Shown here in pieces: positions 33,201 through 43,828 of a DNA stretch of 64,000 nt. Each line of letters starts with the position of its first letter. The first letter of the stretch is position 1. The notes beneath the pieces are model-generated. The model made no database searches. It saw nothing but the letters and a program-made list of their open reading frames with translations, and was not told the DNA's origin. Origin of the DNA: Eonycteris spelaea (lineage: Eukaryota; Chordata; Mammalia; Chiroptera; Pteropodidae); contig PUFA01000203.1 of assembly GCA_003508835.1 (NCBI GenBank), positions 1,332,501 through 1,396,500 on the forward strand, written 5' to 3'. The position numbers and the translations under genes are program-made.

Positions 33201-36200
33201 CCTCGCTACCAGTTTTGGTGAGGGAGGCGGAGCCCTCCAGGGCTGAGAGATAAGCTCTGCTCCGGCAGCTCCACCTGCTGGAGCCCCAGCAGCCAGGTCC
33301 ACGGAAGGGACAGGGACTTTGGGGACACCCCGGAAAGCAGGACAGGCTGGAGGGGGCGTGTCAGGGGCCGCAGGGCACAGCCCCCAGGCTCTTGCAGCCC
33401 TGCCGGCCAGACCTTTCCTGCCTAAATCAGGGCAAGAGAGCAGCAGTGGCTGTGGCAGTGGCCGGGGGTGGGGAGCGAGGGACGTGAGCAAGCTGCCGCC
33501 GGGGGCCACGGCCCACCCAGCCTCGGTCGCAGGTCGGCGCACCCACCCCATGCACTTGGAGGCTGCAGGCTTCGCCAGCCACTTCCCTTCATCCCTTTTC
33601 TCTCCTTCTCATCCCTCCCACGCAGCAGCTAAGAATATACGCCATGGGGGGTTAAAAATAGCAAGGCTGAAGAGCTTTATTTCTGAAGCATTTCGCAGAA
33701 GCCCTCCCTTCTCTGTGCCCGCAGTGGGGTCAGGGCTGCAAGGGCAGAGTGTGGGTCTGTGTCCTTGACTGTGACATCTGAGTTTTACGGACTTGACTTC
33801 AGTTTCCTCCTGAAAGTGCAGGACCGCCTGGGATCTGAGGGCCAGGAGGTGGGGCACAGGAGGAGAGGGAAGGGGGCCTGTGAGGGTGGGAAGAGAGGGC
33901 CCATTCAGCCGTGGGGGAGATGGCTAGGCACCCGAAGTTCCTCTCCGTGCCCAGCACGGAGGGGAAAGTGGGAAGATGCCGGCCTTGGGGGACTGAGGTC
34001 TGGTAACCAGAAAGGGGTCACGGTAGCTAGGTGTGTGACCTGGGCCGAAAGGCCGAAATGGGGCGGTCCTGCGGCTCTGGCAAGCCTGTTCATTCTCACG
34101 GAAGTTCCGGACCCCTTCACCCGGGAGAACACACCCGTGCCGTGTTAGTGCGCGAGGGTTTGCAGAGCCTTTGGGGTCTGTGGACCCCAGGTCGAGGACC
34201 TGCATTGGGTTTGCACAGAGGGCTTTCCTCGAAGGCACGGGCTGGTCCCTCGTGGTCCCCGCTAGCCCGGGGAGCACTTTACCTGGTGGCATGTGCATTC
34301 TTTCCCCCTGAGCTGTAAGGATGGGGAGGTGGGAGGTGTGCACAGGAGGAGGGGGACCGGGGACTCAAAGCGGACGGTGTCGGCCGGCCCTTGAGGAAGA
34401 CGCGGCCGCAGCTCGGACCCTCTGCTGACCGCCCTCCCGCCTGCCCCCGCAGATGTGCTGATGCTGCTGATGACGGACGTGCTGGTGTTCCTGCAGGAGA
34501 AGGACCAGAAGTACATCTTCCCTGCCCTGGTGAGCCCTTCCCCCGCCACCCCGCGCACAGACCCGGGTCCCCAGCCCCCTGCTCGCAGCCTGAGCGCGAA
34601 GGAGCCTTGACTCCTCCAGAGTCCGGCGGCCATGAGTGCACCACTGGCGTGACAGAACAGCTAGAGGCAGCTGACCGTGTGCGGCCCTTTGGCCCCTGTG
34701 GTGCGGCCAGACAGTCTGTTACTGTGGCCGCGGAAAGTAACGTTTGAAGCTGATTGAATGGGCACGGGCCAGGTGCACCAGTGCCCTCTCCAGCCGGCAC
34801 CAGCGCCCCGGCCCTCGTGCTGTAGGCAGGCTTCTCCGTCCTTGGTACCCCAGAAGGACTGCGGCCATCGCTGGCCAGGGCCAGGGCCCCCGCCGCTCCT
34901 TACATGCATCGCCCCCCCCCACTGCAGGACAAGCCCTCGGTGGTGTCGCTGCAGAACCTCATCGTGCGGGACATTGCCAACCAGGAGAAAGGGATGTTTC
35001 TGATCAGCGGGGCGCCCCCCGAGATGTACGAGGTCCACACGGCGTCCCGGGACGACCGGAGCACCTGGATCCGGGTCATTCAGCAGAGCGTGCGCATGTG
35101 AGTGTGTGCCTGGCCTCGGGGTGCGGCAGGCCCTGGGAACGGGGGCTGGGGGGAGACGAGACGGCCCGAGGCTCGGGAGGTGGTCTAACGGCCTACGCGT
35201 GAGAACCCCGACCACCTTTCGAACGCAGCATGAGCTGAGCTGACAGGCAGAGGACGCCTTAGTGCTGTCACGTGGCAGCCGGCCCGCCAGCCGACAGCGC
35301 CGCCTCAGCTGCCGAAGCATCTCGGTCTGTAGGCGGTGGGGCTATTATTCAGATTGGATTGCATTTTGCTTTATTTTTTAAAAATGAATGTAAAAGATAA
35401 CAAGAACATCGATACCCGAGGTGGGAAGGACGAGTCTCGTAGACAAGCTCCATACGGGGGCATGAGAAGGATGTTGTTTCATGTGCCAAAGCGGCAAACC
35501 TTTGGCCTCTGCTGGACGCACGTTAGGGCCGAGGCAGTCAGTCAACAACCGTGTGTCTCTTGCCAAGCGAAGTGCATGCAGAATATTGAAAACGGAGCCT
35601 TGAAGGTTAAACTCAATTAGGATGTTTATTTTTCTCTTAGTTTTCAGAGAGTGACGTCTTCCCGTTATGATATGTAAAGCTGTTTATTTTTAACTTGTGC
35701 AATTGGCACTATTGAGCAAATTTTTCAGAAATGCATACAAAACTGTGAAATTGCCTATTCTAGCAGAATACTGCAAAATACCGGTCCGTTGATAGTGGAC
35801 CTCTGGTGGCCTCTTTGTTACTAATATTATTATTTGTAATTATAAAAATTGTAATTATTGGTATTCATTGTAGTTGATTTACTGAGCTGCGGCCATATTG
35901 AAGGCCCTGTTCCATTTAATCCTAACCCAAAAACCTACAGGGAAGCTAGTTTTCCTATTTTTCCGATGAGGACATAGGGAGGTGTCCTCCCCACCCCCCG
36001 GTATATAGCAGAGGCAGGATTTGAGCTCAGTTTGCTGGTTGCCGACATCTGTGGTTGTGCCTCTGCCCTGGGTCGCCCTCCAGGGGACCTCGGGAGAGGC
36101 GCACACGCGCTGGGGGCGAGGACAGCTCGGCGGTGGGGGCGCCAGGGCCTGGGCTGAGGGCGCTGTGGGGATGACCACGACCGGGAGGGAGGGAGGGAGG

Positions 36201-39200
36201 GGGTCCTGCCGCCTGTCTGTATGTAGCCCGACTCTTCCCCACCCCGCCCGGCCTGTCGCCCCTCCAGATGCCCCCCGAGGGAGGACTTCCCCCTGATCGA
36301 GACGGAGGACGAGGCTTACCTGCGGCGAATCAAGAGTAAGTCCGTCCACAGAACTCATTAAATACTTCGCGGTCCGCCCACACGGCGGAGCACGGTGCGG
36401 GAGGCGGCTCTCCGAGGGCTGGCGGAGGTCTGTAACCAAGATGCGCAGTTCAGTGAGAAGGGCAAGGCTGGAGCTGTGTGAAGTGCCGCTTCCACACGCC
36501 TGGTGTGAAAATAATGGGGCTAAACACACGTCATACGTATGACGTGCCTGCATGTGTAGTGTCTCTGGAAAGAGAAGGTAATTACTGTGGCCGCTCCGCG
36601 AAGGGGAACTAGGCAGACCGGGGTCAAGACAGTAACTTAGTCTTTTACTGCAGGACCCTCTGTTAGTTAAGGTATGATCGAACTTCTGTACAAAAAGACC
36701 AGCGGAAATCAGTTGTTTAAACAAGGCGTGGAAGATTATTCCTCTCCACAGAACAGTCTAGAAATGGGAAGTGCAGGGTAGTCTAGGTGCAGCTCTGCCA
36801 CCCCCAGGAAGGGTCCCCGTCTCTATGTCCAACGCGGCTGCTGCAGCTCCCACCATCACATCTGCATCCCGGCCAGCGGGGAGGAGTAAGGGAACATTTA
36901 AGGACAGACCTGGAAGACACGTCCATCAGCCAGGATTTAGTCGTGTGCAGCGTCGGGTTGGGACGCGTAGTCTAACGGAAGCTTAGACACACTCCCTCAC
37001 TGGAGGCAGGCGGGGAGATGGCAAACTGGGGACAACCTGCCATCCCTGCCGCAAAACTTTTTCACTTTTGTTTTTAAAACAAAAGTGCATAGTTTACATT
37101 TTCCCCCCCAAACTTTTTTCTCTTTGTTATAAATATCAAAAAATCATGACACAGTCCCTCCACTCGGGCCGGGCCCAGGCCTCGGGGCTGCCCTCCCGGG
37201 GGTCCCCAGGCCCTCCCCACGCTCACCTGTCCTCGCCCACAGTGGAGCTGCAGCAGAAGGACCGGGCGCTGGTGGAGCTGCTGCAGGAGAAGGTCGGGCT
37301 GTTCGCCGAGATGGCCCACTTCCAGGTGGAGGGGGAGAGCGGCAGCGGGCTGCCCCCGCCCCGCCGCCCAGGGGCCTGTTCCGCTCCGAGTCCCTCGAGG
37401 CCCCGCGTGGCGAGCGGCTGCTGCAGGATGCCATCCGTGAAGGTGAGGGAGCTCCTGGGGACACTCAACAGGGACCCGTGGCGTGACCCACGCACACCAA
37501 CAGATGAGGGGCGGCAGCTGCTCGGTCCACAGGCTCCTGGTGTGCCTGCCCGGTGCTGGGGGCGGCGGGGAGGGGACACGGGCCTTCGCTGATGGACACT
37601 TCCGTGCTGCCTGCACTGCGCTGCCCGGGGCACCTCTCCTGACCTTCGCCTCACGCGTGCTGGTGCGGCGGGCCCACCGCCCGGCGGGGAGTTCCCCAGG
37701 GTGCATGTTGGGCCAGAGGCGCCCTCCCGTCCCCAAGGGGCCCCGCGTCCTCATCGCCTCTCTGTCCCTTTCAGTCGAAGGCCTGAAGGACCTGCTGGTG
37801 GGGCCAGGGAGCCGAGCTGCTCACCACGCCCCGGGAGCCCGGCCTGCCCGTGGAGGCCGACAGTGGCGGGAACACGAGTCCTGGGATCACTGCCAGTGAG
37901 TGTGAGCAGGGCACCAAAGTGGGCAGGCTGGAGGGCGGGGGCCCCGCCGGGCGCTGTCAGCATCCTGGGCAGTGAGGCTGAAGGGCGGGGCCCCGCCGGG
38001 CGCTGTCAGCATCCTGGGCGGTGAGGCTGAAGGGCGCGGGGGCCCGCCGGGCGCTGTCAGCATCCTGGGCGGCGAGCTCGGCCCATCCCTTCCCCTTCCC
38101 AACAGATGGCGAGGCCAGAACCTTCAACGGCTCCATTGAGCTTTGCAGGGCCGACTCGGACTCCAGCCAGAAGGTGGGTTCCTGGGGGCGTCGCGACTGA
38201 GCCAGAGGGTGGGAAAGGGATGGTGGCCCATCGATCCTGACCCCACCCTCGCCCTCTTGTGCAGGACCGAAATGGAAACCAGCTGAGATCCCCCCAAGAG
38301 GTGAGAGGGGACGCAAGGGCGTAGCAGGCGGGGGGAGGCCGCGCTCAGCCTGAGAAACAGGAGCCGGTCTGCAGGGGTGGGGGCAGAGTCCGTGCCTCCA
38401 AGTCTGGGGTCCCGCGGTCGCCACACCCACGCCTTCCAGCTTCTGGGCAGCCCTCCCCTCCGGAAGCCGGGGCCCCGTTCCCACCCCCACTCTGTCCTCA
38501 GGAAGCGCTGCAGCGACTGGTCAGCCTCTACGGGCTTCTGCACGGCCTGCAGGTGAGCAGGGGCCCCTGAGCAGAGGGCGGAGCCGCCCTGCCAGGCCCT
38601 GCCTGGCCTGCCCCAGGTGGTGCCCCCAGGACCCGGGGCCTGGCCCCGGGGGCGGGGAGAGGGGCAGGGGGGACGGGGGCCCCCCACCCACCGGCCCGTC
38701 CCCCTTCCACCCAGGCGGCGGTGGCCCAGCAGGACACGCTGATGGAAGCCCGGTTCCCGGAGGGCCCCGAGCGCCGGGAGAAGCTGGCCCGCGCCAACTC
38801 CCGGGACGGGGAGGCGGGCCGGGCGGGGGCCCGCCCGCGGCCCCCGAGAAGCAGGCCACGGAGCTGGCCCTGCTGCAGCGCCAGCACGCGCTGCTGCAGG
38901 AGGAGCTGCGCCGCTGCCGCCGCCTGGGCGAGGAGCGGGCGGCCGAGGCCGGCAGCCTGGAGGCCCGGCTGCGGGACAGCGAGCAGGCCCGGGCCGCGCT
39001 GCAGCGGGAGGCCGAGGAGGCCGCCGGCGGCTGGCCGCGCTGGGCCAGACCGAGCCCCTCCCGGCGAGGCCCCCTGGGCCCGCAGGCCGCTGGACCCCGG
39101 CGCCGGAGCCTGCCGGCGGGCGACGCCCTGTACCTGAGCTTCACCCCCCCAAGGTGAGGAAGCTGGGGCGCCTGGGGGTTCGAGCGGCAGGCTCGACGGG

Positions 39201-40171
39201 TATCGGGACCATACAGGCTGGAGGACGCCAGGGCTCAGTGGGCACAGGGAGAGGCCCGTGGGCGTCTGTGGAGTCGGTCCCGGGGCCCAGCGGGCCCCCC
39301 ACCCCGCGAGGCAGGGCCTGCCGTCTGGACCCTGCGCACCCCCTAGCCCGCGGCCCTTCCTGCCGCTGTCCACAGCCCAGCCGAGGCCATGACCGCCTAG
39401 ATTTGCCTGTGACCCTTCGCTCCATCCATCGGCCCTTTGAGGACCGAGAGAGACAGGAGCTGGGCAGCCCTGAGGAGCGGCTGCAGGACAGCAGTGACCC
39501 GACACCGGCAGCGAGGAGGATGTTAGCAGCCGTCTGTCTCCACCCCACAGTCCGCGAGGTGAGACCTGGGAGAGACATGGGTGGCCGTGGGTCGCCACCC
39601 GGTTCCGAATCCCGGGCGGTGGCTTCCACGTGGGCGCAGGGCTGCGTAGGAAGGTCCCCAACGGACCACTGAGGTCTACGGCAACTCTCAGGAGGGACAT
39701 AAAGGACTTCCTGTTTTGTCTGATGGTGACACTCTAGAAAGCAGGGAACACCCTTGCCGGGTGACTCCCAGCCTTTCCAAGTGGAAGCAGATTCTGTTTA
39801 CAGTTAAAATAGGTCAAAGACATTCCAGTTCTTTCGGTGGGTTCAGGACATGCAGAATAACCAATGGTAGCTGCAACTGCATGCAGTAGTTTTGAAATAC
39901 TTTGTACTTCATTCATCAACTTCCCGTGCTGGAGAGTGTGGACAGTTCCGGGTGCGGGCACGTTGCTCACTCTGTTGGCGGAGGTTTTTCCTGAGAGTGA
40001 CAGGGACTCAAAGCCCCATCCCTCTCTGCCCGCAGGCGGGGAGGCACTGGTTTGGGGTGCGGTGACTCACGCACTAACTTTGCCCTGTACCCCCCAGATT
40101 TCACCAGGATGCAGGACATCCCAGAGGAGACCGAGAGCCGTGATGGGGAGCCCGTAGCTCCAGAGAGCTAA
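20539..40171 (+). CDS. ARHGEF2: ARHGEF2 (GEF-H1), microtubule-associated Rho guanine nucleotide exchange factor, 22 coding exons
   Basis: Dbl-family exchange factor that loads GTP on RhoA and is held inactive on microtubules. Coding exons: 20539-20601, 27574-27716, 29705-29772, 30086-30149, 30706-30835, 31028-31137, 31249-31395, 31854-32104, 32269-32394, 32475-32592, 32746-32994, 34453-34529, 34928-35097, 36268-36335, 37243-37442, 37775-37895, 38106-38173, 38265-38300, 38502-38552, 38715-39153, 39376-39558, 40098-40171. Order: N-terminal C1 zinc finger, DH, PH, C-terminal coiled coil, matching the ~985-residue mammalian protein throughout. All junctions are GT-AG and phases agree. Literal frame breaks occur in exons 2, 15, 16, 20 and 21 (1-nt indels, mostly lost bases in G/C runs); because flanking sequence is conserved I read these as probable assembly errors. 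Start chosen at [15 protein letters not shown], the known N terminus. Confidence 0.97.
20602..27573 (+). other. ARHGEF2: ARHGEF2 intron 1 (about 7 kb)
   Basis: GC-rich intron without interspersed repeats that I can name. It contains two exon-like segments with good donors: 25430-25565 (CTG-rich, donor GTGAGT at 25568) and 27369-27407 (see separate entry). Nothing else supported. Confidence 0.7.
27369..27407 (+). CDS. ARHGEF2: Candidate alternative first coding exon of ARHGEF2
   Basis: The ATG at 27369 starts [13 protein letters not shown], followed at once by a CAG|GTGGGT donor in phase 0, the entry phase of exon 2 only 166 bp further on. Upstream at 27184-27197 lies 'gttgtcatggttat', which resembles an RFX X-box, within a GC-rich stretch. 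Whether this is transcribed is unknown; a 166-bp intron is short but permissible. Confidence 0.35.
27574..29772 (+). CDS. ARHGEF2: ARHGEF2 exons 2-3: C1 zinc-finger domain
   Basis: Exon 2 (27574-27716) encodes the start of the atypical C1 domain ([20 protein letters not shown]) and exon 3 (29705-29772) its end ([20 protein letters not shown]). His and Cys ligands are present: H in NGH, the CxxC of CYACN and CPxC, H and C in IHNRC, and C in ANC. This domain mediates microtubule binding in GEF-H1. Exon 2 is 143 bp where 145 are expected: near 27578-27600 two bases are missing in G runs, so the literal sequence shifts frame between the TR- and the [10 protein letters not shown] parts. Confidence 0.95.
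27717..29704 (+). other. ARHGEF2: ARHGEF2 intron 2
   Basis: GC-rich, about 2 kb, with a MIR-like remnant near 29230-29350. No exon or RNA gene recognised. Confidence 0.6.
30086..31395 (+). CDS. ARHGEF2: ARHGEF2 exons 4-7: linker between C1 and DH
   Basis: Exons 30086-30149, 30706-30835, 31028-31137 and 31249-31395. The linker is rich in Ser/Arg: [35 protein letters not shown] and [10 protein letters not shown], sites of basophilic kinase phosphorylation in the family. Exon 7 ends with KQQDVIY, the lead-in to the DH domain. All frames are intact. The exon 6/7 junction reads D-E-G-A-E, one residue more than the human sequence as I recall it. Confidence 0.95.
31854..32994 (+). CDS. ARHGEF2: ARHGEF2 exons 8-11: catalytic DH (RhoGEF) domain and start of PH
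   Basis: Exons 31854-32104, 32269-32394, 32475-32592 and 32746-32994. Contains the conserved DH segments CR1 ([16 protein letters not shown]), CR2-like ([31 protein letters not shown]) and CR3 ([20 protein letters not shown]), which form the RhoA-binding and exchange surface. Exon 11 then enters the PH domain at [14 protein letters not shown]. The four exons are clustered within 1.2 kb with short GC-rich introns and have no frame breaks. Confidence 0.97.
32995..34452 (+). other. ARHGEF2: ARHGEF2 intron 11
   Basis: About 1.46 kb, mixed composition. Short MIR-like stretch near 33770-33830. No exon recognised. Confidence 0.6.
34453..36335 (+). CDS. ARHGEF2: ARHGEF2 exons 12-14: PH domain
   Basis: Exons 34453-34529, 34928-35097 and 36268-36335 encode the rest of the pleckstrin homology domain ([60 protein letters not shown] with the conserved C-terminal-helix Trp), then the post-PH acidic stretch [19 protein letters not shown]. 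Frames and phases are all intact. The 1.4-kb intron before exon 12 and the 1.2-kb intron before exon 14 hold only MIR-like and AT-rich sequence. Confidence 0.96.
35098..36267 (+). other. ARHGEF2: ARHGEF2 intron 13 with an AT-rich island and MIR remnant
   Basis: 35340-35880 is notably AT-rich relative to its surroundings, and I cannot assign it. About 35880-36060 reads as a MIR in reverse orientation ('ttccatttaatcctaaccca', 'ttccgatgagga', 'gcaggatttgagctcag'). Confidence 0.55.
36640..36960. mobile_element. Ancient interspersed repeat, family not assigned, in ARHGEF2 intron 14
   Basis: The layout ('ctctccacagaacagtctag', 'gcagctctgccaccccc', 'catcacatctgcatcc') resembles the medium-reiteration elements that carry 'ggtttatttctcgctca'. 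Weak, by impression only. Confidence 0.3.
37243..40171 (+). CDS. ARHGEF2: ARHGEF2 exons 15-22: C-terminal regulatory region and coiled coil
   Basis: Exons 37243-37442, 37775-37895, 38106-38173, 38265-38300, 38502-38552, 38715-39153, 39376-39558, 40098-40171. First a helical stretch ([20 protein letters not shown]), then in the 439-bp exon 20 a long heptad region ([20 protein letters not shown]). That exon also encodes a basic-SLPAGDA motif corresponding to the phospho-Ser/14-3-3 site of GEF-H1. The last exon ends ...REEP-type acidic tail [18 protein letters not shown] and TAA at 40169-40171. Exon 20 lacks 5 nt against the expected 148 codons, exon 21 lacks 1, exon 15 lacks 1 and exon 16 has 1 extra. 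Confidence 0.95.
37925..38073 (+). repeat. Three tandem copies of a ~50-bp GC-rich minisatellite in ARHGEF2 intron 16
   Basis: The word 'cgctgtcagcatcctgggc' recurs starting at about 37952, 38001 and 38052, giving periods of 49 and 51 bp, each preceded by a 'gggcggggccccgccgg'-like box. It lies just 30-180 bp after exon 16 and ends about 30 bp before exon 17, filling nearly the whole intron. Confidence 0.9.
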
Positions 40172-41190
40172 GGGACCCCACCCCTTCCTGTGCCCCCTGA
40201 AACATGAGGGAGGCAAACCTTGGGGACTCTGACCTGCCAATGACCAGGGAACATCGGAAAGAACTGCTGATTGTCCTTGCCAGCTCTTGGGATCCTTGGA
40301 GACCTGGGGCCATTTAGGAAGCCGGGGGACTGGGCCACAGTGCTGCCCCCTGGTGGCATCCGGGTGCTACGCCACAGATGCCAATTTTTCATGCCTTCTC
40401 TTGACTTTAGGAAAATTTATTTATTTATTGTTTATTAGTTATGGAGGGAGCGGGGAGGTTTAGAGGACCAGGGACATGGGAACCAAGCCATAGGGATCAG
40501 GGGGCCTTGTCCTTTCACACTACTGGGGTTCGTTCAGGCTTCACCACGCCGCTGCTGGCTTCCGGCCCTGACGCCGCCCTCTGCGGGGAGGCTGCAGCCG
40601 TGGGACTTGACTGCCCCTCTGAAAGGGCCACGTCCCCTCCCTCTCCCATCAGCCTCTTATTGCTGCTCTCCCTACTCCGTTCTCTGTGGACTCCGAGAGG
40701 GACGATCCGGCTCCCTGGAGTCGTGGGAGCGAGGCTGAGGTGGCCCGAGAGGCCAGGGTCGGGGAGTGGCCACAGGGACCAGAATGTCTTTTGTTGTTTT
40801 TTTCTTTTTTGTACCAAAGCCAACTGCACGTGTTTTATATTTTTAAGAGAAGATTGTAGGCAATTAGAAATTGCAGCCTTCTGCCTCCATATTCTGAAGA
40901 ACTTGGCGAGGGGGTGGCGAGGACTTCTCCCCCATCTGTAGGAATGGGGGCCCTAGGTGGACTGCCCCTCCACCCCAGCCATTTGGAGACCAAGTTCTCC
41001 GGTGCATTGGGAGGTCTCCACGAGGCCTGACCTCACCTCAGTGACCATGACCTAAAACCTCAGCCTGAATTTGGGGTTTTCAGTGGACCCCCCCAGTGCC
41101 CACCAACCCCAGACTTTTTTTTTTTTTTTTTGCCAATTTGATTGTTTAAAAAAAAGTAACAGGGAAAATTAAAAACCTGGAACCCCACAA
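40172..41190 (+). other. ARHGEF2: ARHGEF2 3' UTR
   Basis: About 1 kb after the stop, with an AU-rich 'atttatttatttattg' element at 40417-40433 and a T17 run at 41115-41131. It ends near the ATTAAA at 41168-41173. The endpoint is inferred from that signal. Confidence 0.75.
41168..41173 (+). terminator. Probable poly(A) signal of ARHGEF2
   Basis: ATTAAA, the commonest variant signal, about 1 kb after the stop. No AATAAA lies between. Confidence 0.65.
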
Positions 41191-43600
41191 AGAGCTGCCT
41201 CTGGGTGTCCGCAGTGCTGAGCGAAGAGCCAGGCCGTGCGTGACCTGTGTGACCTGCGTCCTTCCGCCAGGGGCCTCTCCCTCAGAAGAAGGGTGGCCTG
41301 TGGGACAGGGACCTTTCTGTCGTCATTGTTGGTATTCTCAGACACCGGGATGGAGACGAAGGCCACCTGGTCAGGTTCTGGTGGCCCCTGGGGACCCCAA
41401 GACCAGGAAGCCCGTTTTCATCTCACTTGCTCCCGTCTTGGCCCCCTTAGGCACACTTCTCAGAGTGCTCCCCCGTGTCCCGAGGGCGGTGGCGGAGCCC
41501 AGGGTGGCCTCTGCAGGACGCTCCCCGTCCAGGGAGGTTAGCTGACAGCAGAGACTTGGTGGATCCCAGTTCTCATTTTAGTTTTGACTTCCTGTTTCTG
41601 GTGAAAACCGCCTGGGGCGGGTGGGGGGCGGGGCGGCTGGACTTACAGAAGTGGCCTGCAGGGTCTCTGTGGGAGCCCCTGGGGTGATAGGACAAGGTGG
41701 GCCCCCAGACCTCTGCTGGGAGGAGGATGAGGAGTTGGGGGGGCAGGCTTGGGGTGCAGCCACACCCCTTGCTCTGGGGTTCTCCCCCACCTGCACGAGG
41801 CCTTCGCAAGGTGCTTCCTCACTGTCACGGAGCCTTGGGGAGGAGTTGCTCCCACTTTACATGTGTGACATCACGTGTGGCCTGGGTGCAGAGAGTTCAC
41901 CAGGCCCAGAAGGCGAACCCGGGTGGGGCCGGCCCTGCCAGCCTCGGCCCGCGGCCCCTCGGCGCTGCCACCATGAGCCAGGGCCAGCGAGAGCAGCAGG
42001 CCAGTGCGGGGGGGGGGGGGGGCGACAGCACCCAAAGACCTCCCGAGGGCCCCTCCCACACACTCCCACCCACCAATGCTGGTCAGGCCCAGAAGCCGCT
42101 GTCCCTCCAGCTGTCCCCTGACCAAAACCCCCCCTCGCATCCCGGGAGGCGGGACGTCACACTTGCTGTGCTATAGCTGCCCTGGGGTTAGTCCCTCCGT
42201 CACCAATCACCATTCTGGTGACACGCTGTCCCCAGGCCCCAGGCCCGTTATGGACGCTCAGTCTTACCTTGGTCCCTCCTGCGTGTTGGCTCTGGCTTCC
42301 TGCTGCAGGGCCAGCCTCTCGCCACCTCCATCACCAGACCCTCCGTCCCCCCCGCCCCCACCAAGGCGGGCCTACGCACTTACAGGCCTCTCTGGCCTGG
42401 CCCTTTCAACTTAGTATTTACCTCTGGGTCCCATAAAACCGACAGGCCCCCAAAGGAGCCAATACCCGGAGCCCAGCAGGGACGGCCTGGGAACAGCTGC
42501 GGGGGGGCACAGTTAGGTGGGCAAGGACTTCTGTCCAATGGGACCAGCTGTGAACAGACTGGAGCTTTGGAACCAGTGTAAACATTATCGGGACGAGGAC
42601 ATGAAACATCAAGAGGCTAATTAACTCTCCTAACGGTGCTTCACGTGCTGTGAACTGGGCAGCTGTTCAGAGCTCCTCAGGGCCTGCAGGCCTGTGGCCC
42701 GCCACCCCCCCATCATCCTCTGCCACCTCCCGCCTCCCCGGGGGCTGCCCCCAGAAAGTCCCTTCTGGTGGCCACCCTTTATCGTCTGTGCGTCTGGAAA
42801 CCCATGGGGAACCCCTTCCCTGGAGAGTACCTTCGAGAGCCCAACACCCCACTTGCCCTTCACGTCCAGCACAGCTCGCCCCAGAGCGCCCGGTGCCGGG
42901 GGGCCCCGCGCCCTGCCCTGCCCCCCAGCTTGCTCCCTTTCCCTTCTGTGCCCCTTTTGCACGGAGGACGAGAACGGCCGTGGAGGGCGACAGCCGTCTC
43001 ACGTGGGGAAACGATGCAGAGACGCAAAGTCCCTCCGAGCCCGGCAGCCGCGAAGTGCGAGCTGGGCTGTGGCCGGCCGCACGCGCTCCAGGAGCGAAGC
43101 CCGGTCGGGGCCCTTGGGCTCCTCACTTCTCCCCCCCACCCACCCAGCCGCCTCTTCCTGTCCCTCACCTCCCCAGGCCCCGCCCACAGGCCTTGCCTTG
43201 TCATGACCTTCACTTCTCCCCCAAATCCTGATTTAAGGGGGAGACGCCCAGGGGTTCCCAGCCGGCACCAGGCATCTATGCTCTGGGCTTGGCCGGTGCC
43301 AGAGGTCCGGTGAGACCCCGCAGGTGGCCTCGCCCTGCTGGGGACCACAGCTTTTGCCGCGGAGCGACGTCCACGGCTCCACCGAGGGTGGGGAGGCAGA
43401 GCTGTCCAGGGCAGGAGGGCACTGTTGGCTCTGGGACCCGGGACGGACACGGGCACACCCTGTATGAGGCGTGGCAGGGCAGGGAGGACGGGCGGAGGAG
43501 ACTCGATCCCGCGTCTGCAACGCTCAGGGGAACTGGGAATCCTCACAGGAGGCAGAGAACGCCTTCGTCCACACCAAACCGGGACAAAAGTCCAGACGCT
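41191..43600. other. Intergenic gap between ARHGEF2 and RXFP4 (tail to tail)
   Basis: No gene recognised. Holds a G15 run at 42008-42022 and a possible MIR in reverse near 41800-41910. Long open frames on both strands are GC artefacts. Confidence 0.6.
42008..42022 (+). repeat. Poly-G run (15 G)
   Basis: Fifteen consecutive G, a likely source of sequencing length error. Confidence 0.9.
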
Positions 43601-43613
43601 TGCGGTCCAGAGG

Positions 43614-43619
43614 TTTATT
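43614..43619 (-). terminator. Poly(A) signal of RXFP4
   Basis: TTTATT on the plus strand, i.e. AATAAA on the minus strand, about 210 bp after the RXFP4 stop codon. The interval 43600-43828 is therefore the inferred 3' UTR. Confidence 0.75.
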
Positions 43620-43828
43620 CTCAGACCCTTGTCGCTGCCCCCTCCCTGTGGAGACTCAAGCTTTGTGCCCGCCACCCAGCGCTCAGTGCTGCCCTGGGCC
43701 CAGCCTGCGCCATTCCACCACACCCAGGGCAGGATCAAAGATCGGGCCTTGCTCAGGGCACCGCGGCCTGACCCCGCCCCTCTGTGGCAGGCCCCGGAGA
43801 GAGGTGGCTGTTCGCTCAGCTTGCGCCG

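Noticed and set aside
20539..40171. ARHGEF2 as a pseudogene because of its frame breaks
   Set aside because: All 22 exons, every splice site, the zinc-finger ligands, DH motifs and PH core are preserved, and the breaks lie in or beside G/C-rich runs as in the other genes of this window.
42860..43738. A 292-codon minus-strand open frame downstream of RXFP4
   Set aside because: It overlaps the RXFP4 3' UTR and poly(A) signal, and the product has no recognisable family.
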